A stretch of DNA of 64,000 nucleotides from Papio anubis (taxonomy: Eukaryota; Chordata; Mammalia; Primates; Cercopithecidae). Under the pieces are notes generated by a model that saw nothing but the letters and a program-made list of their open reading frames with translations, ran no database searches and was not told the origin of the DNA. The position numbers were made by a program, and so were the translations under genes. The stretch is taken from positions 81,910,147 through 81,974,146 of the forward strand of contig NC_044989.1 of NCBI RefSeq assembly GCF_008728515.1, written 5' to 3'. Positions 22,644 through 33,895 of this stretch are shown in pieces; position 1 is the stretch's first letter; each line of letters starts with the position of its first letter.

Positions 22644-23673
22644 CTGGAGCAAGATGGCTGAATAGGAGCAGCTCCAGTCTCCAGCTCCCAGCACGAGCGA
22701 CACAGAGGACGGGTGATTTCTGCATTTTCAACTGAGGTACCGGGTTCTTCTCACTGGGGAGTGCCAGACAATCGGTGCTGGTCAGCTGGTACAGCCTGAC
22801 CAGCAAGAGCTGAAGCAGGGCGAGCCATCCCCTCACCTGGGAAGTGCAAGGGGGAAGGAAATCCCTTTTCTTAGCCAAGGGAAACTGACACACACAACAC
22901 CTGGAAAATCAGGTAACTCCCACCCTAATAGTGCGCTTTACCAAGGGTCTTAGCAAATGGCACACCAGGAGATTATATCCCACACCTGGACGGGAGGGTC
23001 CCACGCCCACAGAGCCTGACTCCTTGCTAGCACAGCAGTCTGAGATGTAACTGCAAGGCAGCAGCGAGGCTGGGGGAGAGGCACCCACCATTGCTAAGGC
23101 TTAAGTAGGTAAACAAAGCCACTGGGAATCTCAAACTGGGTGGAGCCCACTGCAGCTCAAGAGGGCCTGCCTGTCTCTGTAGACTCCATCTCTGGGGACA
23201 GGGCATAGCTAAATAAAAAGCAGCCGAAACCTCGGCAGAGGTAAATGACCCTGTCTGACAGCTTTAAAGAGAGCAATGGATCTCCCAGCCTGGAGGTTGA
23301 GATCTGAGAACAGACAGAATGCCTGCTCAAGTGGGTCCCTGACCCGTGAGTAGCCTAACTGGGAGACATCCCCCACTAGGTGCAGACCGACACCTCACAC
23401 CTCACACAGTGGGGTACACCCCTGAGACGAAGCTTCCAGAGTGAGAATCAGACAGCAGCACTTGCTGTTCAGCAATATTCTATCGTCTGCAGGCTCTGCT
23501 GCTGATACCCAGGCAAACAGGGTCTGGAGTGAACCTCAAGCAATCTCCAACAGACCTACAGCGGAGGGTCTTGATTATTAGAAGGAAAACTAACAAACAG
23601 AAAGGACACCCACACCAAAACTCCATCAGTTCGTCACCATCATCAAAGACCAAAGGCAGATAAAGCCACAAAG
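22644..23673 (+). promoter_or_regulatory. L1 5' UTR / internal promoter region
   Basis: GC-richer segment before ORF1. The YY1-type motif CAAGATGGC lies at 22649-22657 near the start, as in other primate L1 5' UTRs, where it positions transcription start. Such UTRs also contain an antisense promoter in related elements; whether any activity remains here cannot be seen. Confidence 0.75.
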
Positions 23674-24687
23674 ACGGGAAAAAAGCAGGGCAGAAAAGCT
23701 GGAAATTCAAAAAATCAGAGGGCATCTCCCCCTCCAAAGGAATGCAGCTCATCACCAGCAACGGATCAAAGCTGGACGGAGAATGACTTTGACGAGTTGA
23801 GAGAAGAAGGCTTCAGTCGATCAAACTTCTCAGACTAAAGTAGGAACTACGTAACCAGCGCAAAGAAACTAAAAATCTTGAAAAAAGAATGGGAGAATGG
23901 ATAACTAGAATAATCAATGCAGAGAAGGCCACAAATGAACTGACAGAGATGAAAACCATGACACGAGAAATGCGTGACAAATGCACAAGCTTCAGTAACT
24001 GACTCGATCAACTGGAATAAAGAGTATCCATGATTGAAGATCAAATGAATGAAACGAAGGGAGAAGAGAAGTTTAGACAAAAAAGAGGAAAAAGAAATGA
24101 ACAAAGCCTCCAAGAAATATGGGATTATGTGAAAAGACCAAATCTACATCTAATTGGTGTGCCTGAAAGTGAGGGGGAAAATGGAACTAAGTTGGAAAAC
24201 ACTCTTCAGGATATCATCCAGGAGAACTTCCCCAACCTAGTAAGGCAGGCCAACATTCAAATTCAGGAAATACAGAGAATGCCACAAAGATACTCCTCGA
24301 GAAGAGCAACTCCAAGACACATAATTGTCAGATTCACCAAAGTTGAAATGAGGGAAAAAATCTTAAGGGCAGCCAGAGAGAAAGGTCGGGTTACCCACAA
24401 AAGGAAGCCCATCAGAATAACAGCAGATCTCTCGGCAGAGACTCTCCAAGCCAGAAGAGAGTGGGGGCCAATATTCAACATTCTTAAAGAAAAGAATTTT
24501 AAACCCAGAATTTCATATCCAGCCAAACTAAGTTTCATAAGTGAAGGAGAAATAAAATCCTTTACAGACAAGCAAATGCTTAGAGATTTGTCACCACCAG
24601 ACCTGCCCTACAAGAGCTCCTGAAGGAAGCACTAAACATGGAAAGGAACAACAGGTACCAGCCATTGCAAAAAAATGCCAAAATGTG
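23674..24687 (+). pseudogene. L1 ORF1 remnant (RNA-binding chaperone)
   Basis: ORF1p is the trimeric RNA-binding chaperone that coats L1 RNA in the cytoplasm. Here the start codon position reads ACG (23674-23676). A frame change near 23830 puts a TAA early in the coiled-coil part. The longest remaining frame, 24030-24623 (197 codons), covers the end of the coiled coil, the RRM-like domain (roughly residues 30-130, with 'LIGVPESEGENGTKLENTLQ') and the C-terminal domain ('RPIRIT'-like KPIRITADLS, 'YPAKLSF'). One missing T near 24583 shifts the frame and ends it at KSS instead of the usual C-terminus, whose coding remnant runs to a TGA at 24685. Confidence 0.9.
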
Positions 24688-24751
24688 AAGTCCATCAATG
24701 CTAGGAAGAAACTGCATCAACTAACGAGCAAAATAAACAGCTAATATCACA

Positions 24752-26226
24752 ATGACAGGATCAAGTTCACACATAACAATATTAACCTTAAATGTTAATG
24801 GACTAAATGGTCCAATTAAAAGACACAGACTGGCAAATTGGATAAAGAGTCAAGACCCATCAATTTGCTGTATTCAGGAGACCCATGTCACATGCAGAGA
24901 CACACAAAGGCTCAAAATAAAGGGATAGAGAAAGATCTACCAAGCAAATAGAAAACAAAAAAAAGCAGGGGTTGCAATCCTAGTCTCTGATAAAACAGAC
25001 TCTAAATCATCAAAGATCAAAAGAGACAAGGCCATTACATAATGATAAAGGGATCAATTCAACAGGAAGAGCTAACTATCCTAAATATATATGCATCCAA
25101 TATAGGAGCACCCAGATTCATAAAGGAAGTCCTTAGAGACTTACAAAGAGACTTAGACTCCCATACAATAATAATGGGAGACTTCAACACCCCACTGTCA
25201 ACATTAGACAGATCAATGAGACAGAAAGTTAAGAACAATATCCAAGAATTGAACTTAACTCGGCACCAAGCGGACCTAATAGACATCTACAGAACTCTCC
25301 ACCCAAAATCAAGAGAATATAAATTCTTCTCAGCACCACATCACACTTATTTCAAAATTGACCACATAGTAGGAAGTAAAGCACTCCTCAGCAAATGTAA
25401 AAGAGCAGAAATTATAACAAACTGTCTCTCAGACCACAGTGCAATCCAACTAGAACTCAGGACTAAGAAACTCAATCAAAACTGCTCAACTACATGGAAA
25501 CTGAACAACCTGCTCCTGGATGACTACTGGGTACATAAAGAAATGAAGGCAGAAATCAAGATGTTCTTTGAAACCAATGAGAACAAAGATACAACATACC
25601 AGAATCTCTGGGACACATTTAAAGCAGTGTGTAGAGGGGAATTTATAGCACTAAACTCCCACAAGAGAAAACTGGAAAGATCTAAAATTGACACCCTAAC
25701 ATCACAATTGAAAGAACTAGAGAAGCAAGAGCAAACAGATTCAAAAGCTAGCAGAAGGCAAGAAATAACTAAGATCAGAGCAGAACTGAAGGAGATAGAG
25801 ACACAAAAAACCCTCCAAAAAATCAATGAATCCAGGAGTTGGTTTTTTGAAACGATCAACAAAATTGATAGACTGCTAGCAAGACTAATAAAGAAGAAAA
25901 GAGAGAAGAATCAAATAGATGCAATAAAAAATGATAAAGGGGATATCACCACCGACCCCATAAAAATACAAACTACTAGCAGAGAATACTATAAACACCT
26001 CTACGCAAATAAACTAGAAAACCTAGAAGAAATGATTAATTTCCTGGACACTTACACTCTCCCAAGACTGAACCAGGAAGAAGTTGAATCCCCAAACAGA
26101 CCAATAGCAGGCTCTGAAATTGAGGCAATAATTAATAGCCTACCATCAAAAAACATCCAGGACCAGATGGATTCACAGCCAAATTCTACCAGAGGTACAA
26201 GGAGGAGCTGGTACCATTCCTTCTGA
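24752..26226 (+). pseudogene. L1 ORF2 remnant: endonuclease domain and linker
   Basis: ORF2p is the endonuclease/reverse transcriptase of L1. ATG at 24752 opens a frame with the endonuclease Asn (LNVNG) and Glu (QETH) residues but stops at TAG 24926, codon 59, where Trp is usual. A small deletion at about 25022 then shifts the frame. Frame 25042-26226 (394 codons) carries the rest of the APE-like domain: GDFN (residues 46-49) and SDH (130-132) catalytic blocks, then the Z/linker region up to a frameshift at about 26155, after which unrelated residues precede the stop. Confidence 0.92.
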
Positions 26227-26954
26227 AACTATTTCAATCAATAGAAAAAGAGGGAATCCTCCCTAACTCATTTTATGAGGCCAACATCATCCTGATACCA
26301 AAACCTGGCAGAGACACAACAAAAAAAGAGAATTTTAGACCAATATCCCTGATGAACATCGATGCAAAAATCCTCAATAAAATACTGGCAAACCGGATTC
26401 AGCAGCACATCAAAAAGCTTATCCACCATGATCAAGTGGGCTTCATCCCTGGGATGCAAGCCTGATTCAACATACGCAAGTCAATAAACGTAATCCAGCA
26501 AATAAACAGAACCAAAGACAAAAACCACATGATTATCTCAATAGATGCAGAAAAGACCTTTAACAAAGTTCAACAGCCCTTCATGCTAAAAACCCTCAAT
26601 AAATTCAGTATTGATGGAATGTATCTCAAAATAATAAGAGCTATTTATGACAGACCCACAGCCAATATCATACTGAATGGGAAAAAACTGGAAGCATTCC
26701 CTTTGGAAACTGGCACAAGACAGGGATGCCCTCTCTCACCACTCCTATTCAACATAGTGTTGGAAGTTCTGGCTAGGGTAATCAGGCAAGAGAAAGAAAT
26801 CAAGGGTATTCAGTTAGGAAAAGAAGAAGTCAAATTGTCCCTGTTTGCAGATGACATGATTGTATATTTAGAAAATCCCATCATCTCAGCCCAAAATCTC
26901 CTTAAGCTGATAAGCAACTTCAGCAAAGTCTCAGGATATAAAATTAATGTGTAA
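26227..26954 (+). pseudogene. L1 ORF2 remnant: reverse transcriptase domain
   Basis: The RT core is split. A TGA at 26463-26465 replaces a Trp codon after the 'HHDQVGFIPGMQ' block. Frame 26529-26954 (141 codons) then keeps the palm motifs: IDAEKTF (first aspartate), RQGCPLSP (residues 64-71) and LFADDM (FADD at 106-109). It ends at TAA 26952-26954, where Gln is usual. Catalytic residues are visible, but no continuous enzyme can be made. Confidence 0.92.
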
Positions 26955-28562
26955 AAATCACAAGCATTCTTATACACCAGTAACAGACAAACAGAGAGCC
27001 AAATCAGGAATGAACTTCCATTCACAATTGCTTCAAAGAGAATAAAATACCTAGGAATCCAACTTACAAGGGATGTAAAGGACCTCTTCAAGGAGAATTA
27101 TAAACCACTGCTCAGTGAAATAAAAGAGGACACAAACAAATGGAAGAACATACCATGCTCATGGATAGGAAGAATCAATATCGTGAAAATGGCCATACTG
27201 CCCAAGGTAATTTATAGATTCAATGCCATCCCCATCAAGCTACCAATGAGTTTCTTCACAGAATTGGAAAAAACTGCTTTAAAGTTCATATGGAACCAAA
27301 AAAGAGCCCGCATTGCCAAGACAATCCTAAATCAAAAGAACAAAGCTGGAGGCATCACGCTACCTGACTTCAAACTATACTACAAGGCTACAGTAACCAA
27401 AACAGCATGGTACTGGTACCAAAACAGAGATATAGACCAATGGAACAGAACAGAGTCCTCAGAAATAATACCACACACTTACAGCCATCTGATTTTTGAC
27501 AAACCTGAGAAAAACAAGAAATCAGGAAAGGATTCCCTATTTAATAAATGGTGCTGGGAAAATTGGCTAGCCATAAGTAGAAAGCTGAAACTGGATCCTT
27601 TCCTTACTCCTTATACGAAAATTAATTCAAGATGGATTAGAGACTTAAATGTTAGACCTAATACGATAAAAACCCTGGAAGAAAACCTAGGTAATACCAT
27701 TCAGGACATAGGCATGGGTAAGGACTTCATGTCTAAAACACCAAAAGCAATGGCAACAAAAGCCAAAATTGACAAATGGGGCTAATTAAACTAAAGAGCT
27801 TCTGTACAGCAAAAGAAACTACCATCAGAGTGAACAGGCAACCTACAGAATGGGAGAAAATTTTTGCAATCTACTCTTCTGACAAAGGGCTAATATCCAG
27901 AACCTACAAAGAACTCAAACAAATTTACAAGAAGAAAACAAACAACCCCTTCCAAAAGTGGGCAAAGGATATGAATAGACATTTCTCAAAAGAAGATTTT
28001 CATACAGCCAACAGACACATGAAAAAATGCTCGTCATCACTGGCCATCAGAGAAATGCACATCAAAACCACAGTGAGATACCATCTCACACCAGTTAGAA
28101 TGGCAATCATTAAAAAGTCAGGAATCAGCAGGTGCTGGAGAGGATGTGGAGAAATAGAAACACTTTTACACTGTTGGTGGGACTGTAAACTAGTTCAACC
28201 ACTGTGGAAAACAGTATGGCGATTCCCCAAGGATCTAGAACTAGAAATATCATATGACTCAGCCATCGCATTACTGGGTATATACCCAAAGGATTATAAA
28301 TCATGCTGCTATAAAGACACATGCACAAGTATGTTTATTGTGGCACTATTCACAATAGCAAAGAGTTGGATGTCCATCAGTGACAGACTGGATTAAGAAA
28401 ATGTGGCACATATACACCATGGAATACTATGCAGCCATAAAAAAGGATGAGTTCGTGTCCTTTGTAGGGACATGGATGCAGCTGGAAACCATCATTCTCA
28501 GCAAACTTTCGCAAGAACAGAAAACCAAACACTGCATGTTCTCACTCATAGGTGGGAATTGA
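26955..28562 (+). pseudogene. L1 ORF2 remnant: thumb and C-terminal domain
   Basis: Frames 27183-27785 (200 codons) and 27776-28396 (206 codons) are joined by a one-base loss at about 27780. The second holds the C-terminal zinc-knuckle-like motif CWRGCGEIETLLHCWWDC. A deletion of about ten bases near 28371 shifts the frame again, and the natural ORF2 end (FSLIGGN then TGA) is in frame 28380-28562. Confidence 0.9.
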
Positions 28563-28793
28563 ACAATGAGATCACTTGGACATGGGAAGGGGAACATCAC
28601 ACACTGGGGCCTATTACGGGAGGGATGGCATTGGGAATTATAACTGATGTAAATGACGAGTTGATGGGTGCTGACGAGTTGATGGGTGCAGCACACCAAC
28701 ATGGCACATGTATACATATGTAACAAACCTGCACGTTGTGCACACGTACCCTAGAACTTAAAGTATAATTTAAAAAAAAGAAAAAAAAAATAA
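28563..28793 (+). other. L1 3' UTR and A-rich tail
   Basis: Contains the G-rich 'atgggaaggggaac' stretch, the terminal 'aacaaacctgcacgttgtgc' and an A-rich tail. A perfect 18 bp tandem duplication of tgacgagttgatgggtgc occupies 28654-28689 and is not typical of L1 3' UTRs. Confidence 0.85.
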
Positions 28794-28814
28794 AAGAATC
28801 AACAGCATCCATTT

Positions 28815-29932
28815 ACAGGTTTTAGTGTTTCTGTGAATATTTGCTCTGCTTTTGCAAATACCCCTTTTGAATGTTGGTTCTTCCTCATAGTTGGTGTTGT
28901 CTTATAAGATTGAGGCTTTCTCCTAACTGGGAGAGTACCAGGCTGAGGAGTGACTGAGGTCCTGTCTATACATGACAGAGAGAGTGAGAGAGAGAGACAG
29001 CCTTTTGGTTTTTCCTTTGGTGGAATTTTCCCTGTGTTCTTTTTTTATTTTCTTCTCTTTCATCTAAGACCAAGAAAAGCATGGATGGGTAAGATGAAAA
29101 GGACCACGGAATAACTCATCCTGGTATATAGGCAAAACTCTTTGTAGAGCTTCAAAAAGATGTTACAAGAATTATAGAGCCTTTATACAACTTACTAAAC
29201 TACTCTGTGCTTCTTCTAGGTCACAGTTTTTGGTTTAAGCCAAAGTTCTCAGCATTATATGTTATCAGAGGATTACTTTTCATTCTCTCTTAGGACCCTT
29301 TTAAAATTGGGTGTGGTTATTGTGTGTTTCATTACAGATTCATATTTTTGAAATCTTGTCAGGATATAGTTCCAACGTTTTATGATCAACAGATTGAAAC
29401 AAAAAATTGTCACTGAGCAAAATCAATGATAGTGGATTAAGAACTTTCTAAGTTCCTCCATCACTGGAAGTAATTGTGTTCCAAACATAAAACCAAAGCA
29501 GACATCATCATTGCCTCAAATTACATTGTCACAGTTTTTTTTTTTTTTTCTTAAGTTCAATTTAGGTTGAAACATTTGCATTTGTGATAAACTAAATATC
29601 TTTCTGAAATTAACAGGCATTATCTAAGAAGGTTTCAAAAAAAAAAAAAAAAAAAAAAAACGACTTAAAACTTAGCATATGGCTTGAGATCCAGGAGGGA
29701 GAAAATCATTACCAGAGTATATAGAAAATACCAATTAAATTAAGGTTACCACCTGCCTGGTCTCAATCAGGATATTTGACAATAAAAGGTCTGCATCCAA
29801 TATCCTGATTGACTTTATTTCTAAACCAATCTTTTCCTTTAAGGTTTGAAACCTTAACTTTCACTGTATCAGTCAGCTAATCTCTATACTCACAGCCATA
29901 CCTATCTTCAAAGAAACTTATAATTTATTTTT
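28815..29932. other. Unique sequence with a hairpin and poly-A/T runs
   Basis: No gene recognised. There is a GA-rich stretch at 28976-29000, a T run at 29536-29549 and an A run of about 23 at 29638-29660. A 14 bp inverted repeat at 29763-29812 is listed separately. Confidence 0.45.
29763..29812. repeat. Perfect 14 bp inverted repeat, 22 nt loop
   Basis: tcaatcaggatatt (29763-29776) and aatatcctgattga (29799-29812) are exact reverse complements. Confidence 0.9.
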
Positions 29933-29952
29933 AGGATTGTTATCAAAAATTC

Positions 29953-30129
29953 TTTTTTTTTTTTTTGTTTTTTTGAGACAGAGTTTTGCTCTTGTCACCC
30001 AGGCTGGAGTGCTGGATCTTGGCTCACTGCAACCTCCGCCTCCCAGGTTCAAACGATTCTCCTGCCTCAGCCTCCTGAGTAGCTGGGATTACAGGCACCC
30101 ACTACCACGCCCACATCATTTTTGTATTT
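29953..30129 (-). mobile_element. Alu right-arm fragment (part of a composite Alu)
   Basis: Antisense poly-T head, 'gagacagagttttgctcttg', one arm, ending in the middle linker ('tttttgtatttatttattt'), where a second Alu starts. The opposite arm is absent. Together with 30130-30425 it is bounded by a single duplication pair. Confidence 0.88.
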
Positions 30130-30425
30130 ATTTATTTATTTTTTGAGACGGAGTCTTGCTCTGTTGCCAGGCTGGAGTGCAATGGCGCTATCTCTGTTCA
30201 CTGCAACGTCTGCCTCCCGAGTTCAAGAGATTCTTCCGCCTCAGCCTCCCAAGTAGCTGGAACTATAGACATGTGCCACCACACCCAGCTAATTTTTGTG
30301 TTTTTAGTAGAGACGGGGTTTCATCATATTGGCCAGGATGGTCTTGAACTCCTGACCTCAGATGATCTGCCTGCCTCGGCCTCCCTAAGTGCTGGGATTA
30401 CAGGCATGAGCTACCACACCTGACC
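30130..30425 (-). mobile_element. Full Alu (AluS-like), second part of composite
   Basis: Antisense Alu: T run, 'gagacggagtcttgctctg', both arms, and end 'gctaccacacctgacc'. Immediately right, 'aggattgttataatgaaattc' (30426-30446) mirrors 'aggattgttatcaaaaattc' (29933-29952) left of the Alu fragment, so the pair of Alu parts shares one target-site duplication. Confidence 0.92.
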
Positions 30426-30446
30426 AGGATTGTTATAATGAAATTC

Positions 30447-31384
30447 TAATAGGATACCTACTCATAGTTTTGTTCTCTTCCCATCTATCTACTGCATTTT
30501 TTACAGAACAATTTTTCTAAATTGTATACATGATTATGCTATTCTTCTAAATCATTTTAGTGACCCCAAATTTTCTTCGTGAAAAACTTCTATAGCCTTT
30601 GACATATTGTTACTACAAGGCCTCTACTGGTTTTCTCTATGTGCTGCTCCTTTTCCTACATGTACCTGTAACTTAGACATTTCAGACCATCTGCAATTTA
30701 TTATCGCCAACATGCAATTTCTCTTGCTATTTTTGCTGAAAATAATGTCACTCTTCTTTCTTCCCAAGTCTCTACTAATCACATAAGTCACTAGGCTGTA
30801 TGAGGGCAATCATCGTATGTATTGGGCTTCCTATTATATTTCCAGCACTTATTAGAGTGACTGCTAAGTAGTGAGTAGTCAATAAATAAATTTTCTGAAT
30901 AAATGAAAAATTACTCAATTTAAATGTAACATCATCCAGAAAATTATGTTTAGATTCTGGGCCTTACACTCAGTATTTTGGTAACAGATAATGAATGTTT
31001 GTAGTCACTGGTTGTAACTTTGTCCTGATTGCATACCATCCCTCTCATGATTAAGAGCTCCTTCAAGATTGGCTACATTTATTTCTGTACCCCAAGTTTT
31101 AGCATGTGGTTTGTTTTTGGTCCAAATATTCTCATTCCTTGTTCTGTACTTCATGTTTTTGTTTCTATCAAAGTGCAGGGGAGAGAAAAGAATTGGAAGA
31201 GCTCTTACCACACTTGGCAAAGTGAAATTTGTAGATCAGAAGAATTGAATAAATGGCTCAGAAATAAAGCAGTGGGCTTATTCAGCCTGGGGCAGAAGTC
31301 AAAGTCAGGAAATGAGTTAAAACCACTCTAATCATCAACAAAATGGTCAAAAATGAATGGATAGTCACCTCACAAGCCAGTTTA
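30447..31384. other. Unique sequence, no recognised feature
   Basis: No gene or repeat recognised. Short open frames on both strands near 31005-31331 overlap antisense to each other and have no motif. Confidence 0.4.
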
Positions 31385-31735
31385 TTCTTTCTGTGATCAT
31401 TTACTGAGCTCTTATCACATGTTAGGCATTATTCTAGTGCTGGGAAAAAAGCAGTGATAAGCAGATAAAAATCTTGGCTCCGTTGGAGCTTTCTTGTTGG
31501 AGACACTGATGATAAAAAATAAATAAGTATAAAATGTAGGACACCGTTTGGTGAAGATCGCCATTGGAAAACAAAACAAAACAAAACAATAAAATAAACC
31601 AAGGCAGAGGGAAATTTACTACCAGAGAAAGATGTTGCTTTTAGATTTCTTTTTAAAAAAATTAAATGTGGTCAGGGAAGTTCTTTCTGAGGTGACACTT
31701 GGCCAAAGAACTTAAGGAAAAGCATATAATTCACA
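31385..31735 (+). mobile_element. Ancient dispersed repeat, part 1 (L2/MIR3-like; family not assigned)
   Basis: 'catttactgagctcttatcacatgttaggcattattctag'-type order (31398-31437), a line of 'tggagctttcttgttggaga' (31484), and 'aggtgacacttggcc' (31691) match a widespread old mammalian repeat. Includes an (AAAAC)n tract at 31569-31590. It seems to resume after the LTRs at about 32630. Confidence 0.5.
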
Positions 31736-32086
31736 GTGATAGTCTATGCTCTAGTAACAAATTAACTCTGCAATATCAGTGGGATAATGCAACCAAAGAT
31801 GATTTCTTGCATTTGTTGCATGTTGAGCAAGCGTTGGTGAGGTGCTCTGCTCTCCGTAATCAGTGAGGCACCAGCACAGGTGGCAGCTCCATCTTATTTG
31901 GACTGCACAGGAACATATGGCTCTGGATGTCTCTGTACTGCGGGAGAGAGACTAGAGAGTCACACATCAGTTTTTATTATACATGCTTCAGTCTCAAAGC
32001 CCTACATATTCCTTCTGCTCGCAGACTAGTAATCAGAACTAATCACATGACTCAATCCTACACAAAGGGCTATCAAGGAAAACTTG
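31736..32086 (-). mobile_element. LTR-like sequence (MaLR/ERVL type), weak
   Basis: 'tagtaacaaattaactctgc', 'gagcaagcgttggtgagg' and 'ctcacatgactcaatcc'-like blocks resemble an old antisense LTR. Orientation and family are uncertain. Confidence 0.35.
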
Positions 32087-32087
32087 A

Positions 32088-32533
32088 TGTATTAGTTTCC
32101 TCTGGCTGTTTTAACAAATTACCACAAACTTAGAGGCTTAAAGGGAGACAAATTCATCGTAGTATGGCTCTGAAGATCAGACATTCTAAAATGGGTGTTG
32201 GCAGCTGTGCTTTTTCCAGAGGCCCTTTTCCAAATTCTAGAACTGTCCTCATTCCCTGGATTATGTCTCTATTTGACCTTGTCTCTTCTCCCTCTGCTTT
32301 CATCATTGCATTGCCTTTTCTCCAACTGTGAGCCTCTTGCCTTTCTCTTACTAGGATACTTGTGATTATATCAGGCACTCCTGGTTGATTCGAGATACTC
32401 TCCCCATTTCCAGATCTTTAATCACTCTGCAAAGTCTCTTGTTATGTAAGGCAACATAGACACATGTTCTGACATGCTCTGGGGCTTAGAATGTGGACTA
32501 CTTTGGAGGCAGAGCATTGTCCTCTCCACCACA
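32088..32533 (-). mobile_element. MLT1-type MaLR LTR
   Basis: Antisense LTR starting tgtattagtttcctctggct, 'acaaattaccacaaactt', 'gaggcttaaaggg', internal CT-rich part, 'actctgcaaagtctc' and end 'ctccaccaca'. This is the normal order for MLT1 reversed. Confidence 0.75.
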
Positions 32534-32629
32534 CTTGATATGATACAACAAAATGATCTCTGCTACTAGAATGAACCCAGTATTCTAGATCTGGGTCAAA
32601 AACAACATAGTTAATGGAGCAACAAATTC

Positions 32630-33160
32630 AAAATCTCTGTGTTGGGAATACATCAAGGGCTCATCAAGGACATGAGTGTGGATAGGTGGAGCAAGAGGGA
32701 GAATGGCAGGAGATAGGCTCTGAAAGGTAAAGGAGGAGTGGGTGGAAGGAGGTCATGAAAAGCCTTCCCTGTAGGCCTTTATCTTTGTTGTTGTTGAGAC
32801 GGAGTATTGCTCTGTCGCCCAGGCTGGAGTGCAGTGACACAATCTTGGCTCACTGCAAGCTCTGCCTCCCGGGTTCATACCATTCTCTTGCCTCAGCCTC
32901 CCGAGTAGCTGGGACTACAGGTGCCCGCCACCACACTCGGCTAATTTTTTGTATTTTTAGTAGAGACAGGGTTTCACCGTGTTAGCCAGGATGGTCTCGA
33001 TCTCCTGACCTCGTGATCCACCAGCCTTGGCCTCCCAAAGTTCTGGGATTACAGGCGTGAGCCACCGCGCCTGGCCAGCCTTTGTCTTAAGTGGTCTGGG
33101 AAGCCATTAGAAAGTACCAGATGAGGAACACAATTTGAGAATAGACTGCAGAGTTAAAAT
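32630..33160 (+). mobile_element. Ancient dispersed repeat, part 2, split by AluY
   Basis: 'ggtggagcaagagggagaat', 'ggagataggctctgaaagg', 'gtaggccttt' and, after the Alu, 'ggtctgggaagccattagaa' keep the order of the same old repeat as 31385-31735. Confidence 0.45.
32786..33076 (-). mobile_element. AluY-like element
   Basis: Antisense Alu with 'ctgcaagctctgcctcccg', 'ggactacaggtgcccgccac', 'gtgttagccaggatggtctc' and end 'gagccaccgcgcctggcc'. Flanks gcctttatctt (32775-32785) and gcctttgtctt (33078-33088) are target-site duplications with one change. The tail is the short ttgttgttgttg. Confidence 0.94.
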
Positions 33161-33655
33161 TAAAAGCTGGAAAGAACACATCGAAGTGAGTCAAAACAGG
33201 AGAACATTTGAAGTAGCAACAGCAACTGAGAGTGAGGTCCAATCCAACTATGTTGACTATACCAGCTGATTTCCATTAAAATTCTGGTTTATCTTTCAAG
33301 AGCCCTGTGAACTCTGGCAGCAAGAAAATTGTGTATAGAAGAATTGAGACAATTTACCTATCCAACTACGTTTTAGAATATTAGGTCACAACTCTTCCCA
33401 AACTTTTGTCATAATAATTACATATGCATAGTGATTTAGAACAGAATACATTTATTTAATGCTGTGTGTACATACTTAGTGTAGAAGGTAGGTGACGAAA
33501 GGTTAACACAACACTGTCATAAGAAGGAATTTGTGTGTTATTTTTATTCACTAGACTCTAACTAATTAGAGAAAACAGCAAGATTTTCTCCCCTTTGAGT
33601 TGATATTTAACCAACAGAGAAAATAAGGAGATGGGGTATAAGTATCTTCACTAAA
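33161..33655. other. No recognised feature
   Basis: Unique-looking AT-rich sequence. Confidence 0.4.
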
Positions 33656-33895
33656 AGAGCCAACTTTTATTGTGTGCTAGTATTAGTGAGCACAAAATAG
33701 CTGTAGATTATTATTATGCTAAACGATAAATGTAAGAGGAGTAATCTTATCCTCAAATTTATAGATGAGGAAACTAAGTTTAGAGAGTAAGAAGTATTTA
33801 AACTCAACATCAATCACAGCAACTAATTCATACAGCCAGGGTTCCAAACAGGTAGGCTGACCCCGGCATCAACCCTCTCACCACTACATGTCTTC
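33656..33895 (-). mobile_element. MIR element
   Basis: Antisense MIR: 'cttatcctcaaatttataga', 'gatgaggaaactaagtttag', 'gagagtaagaagtatttaa', 'tacagccagggttccaaaca' and 'caccactacatgtctt' in order. Confidence 0.82.

Larger units (their letters stand above)
22644..28793 (+). mobile_element. Full-length primate L1 (L1PA-type), inactivated
   Basis: A 6.15 kb element starting tggagcaagatggctgaata and ending in an A-rich tail (28770-28793). Flanks aagaatcaatagcatcattt (22624-22643) and a 21 bp version with one mismatch and one extra base (28794-28814) are its target-site duplication. It contains a 5' UTR of about 1 kb, ORF1, a 64 bp spacer, ORF2 and a 3' UTR. Both ORFs carry frameshifts and stops, so it cannot mobilise itself. 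Divergence between the duplications suggests a middle-aged insertion (my guess L1PA6-PA8). Confidence 0.93.

Noticed and set aside
22644..28793. Active L1
   Set aside because: Lost ORF1 start, multiple frameshifts and stops in both ORFs, and diverged target-site duplications.
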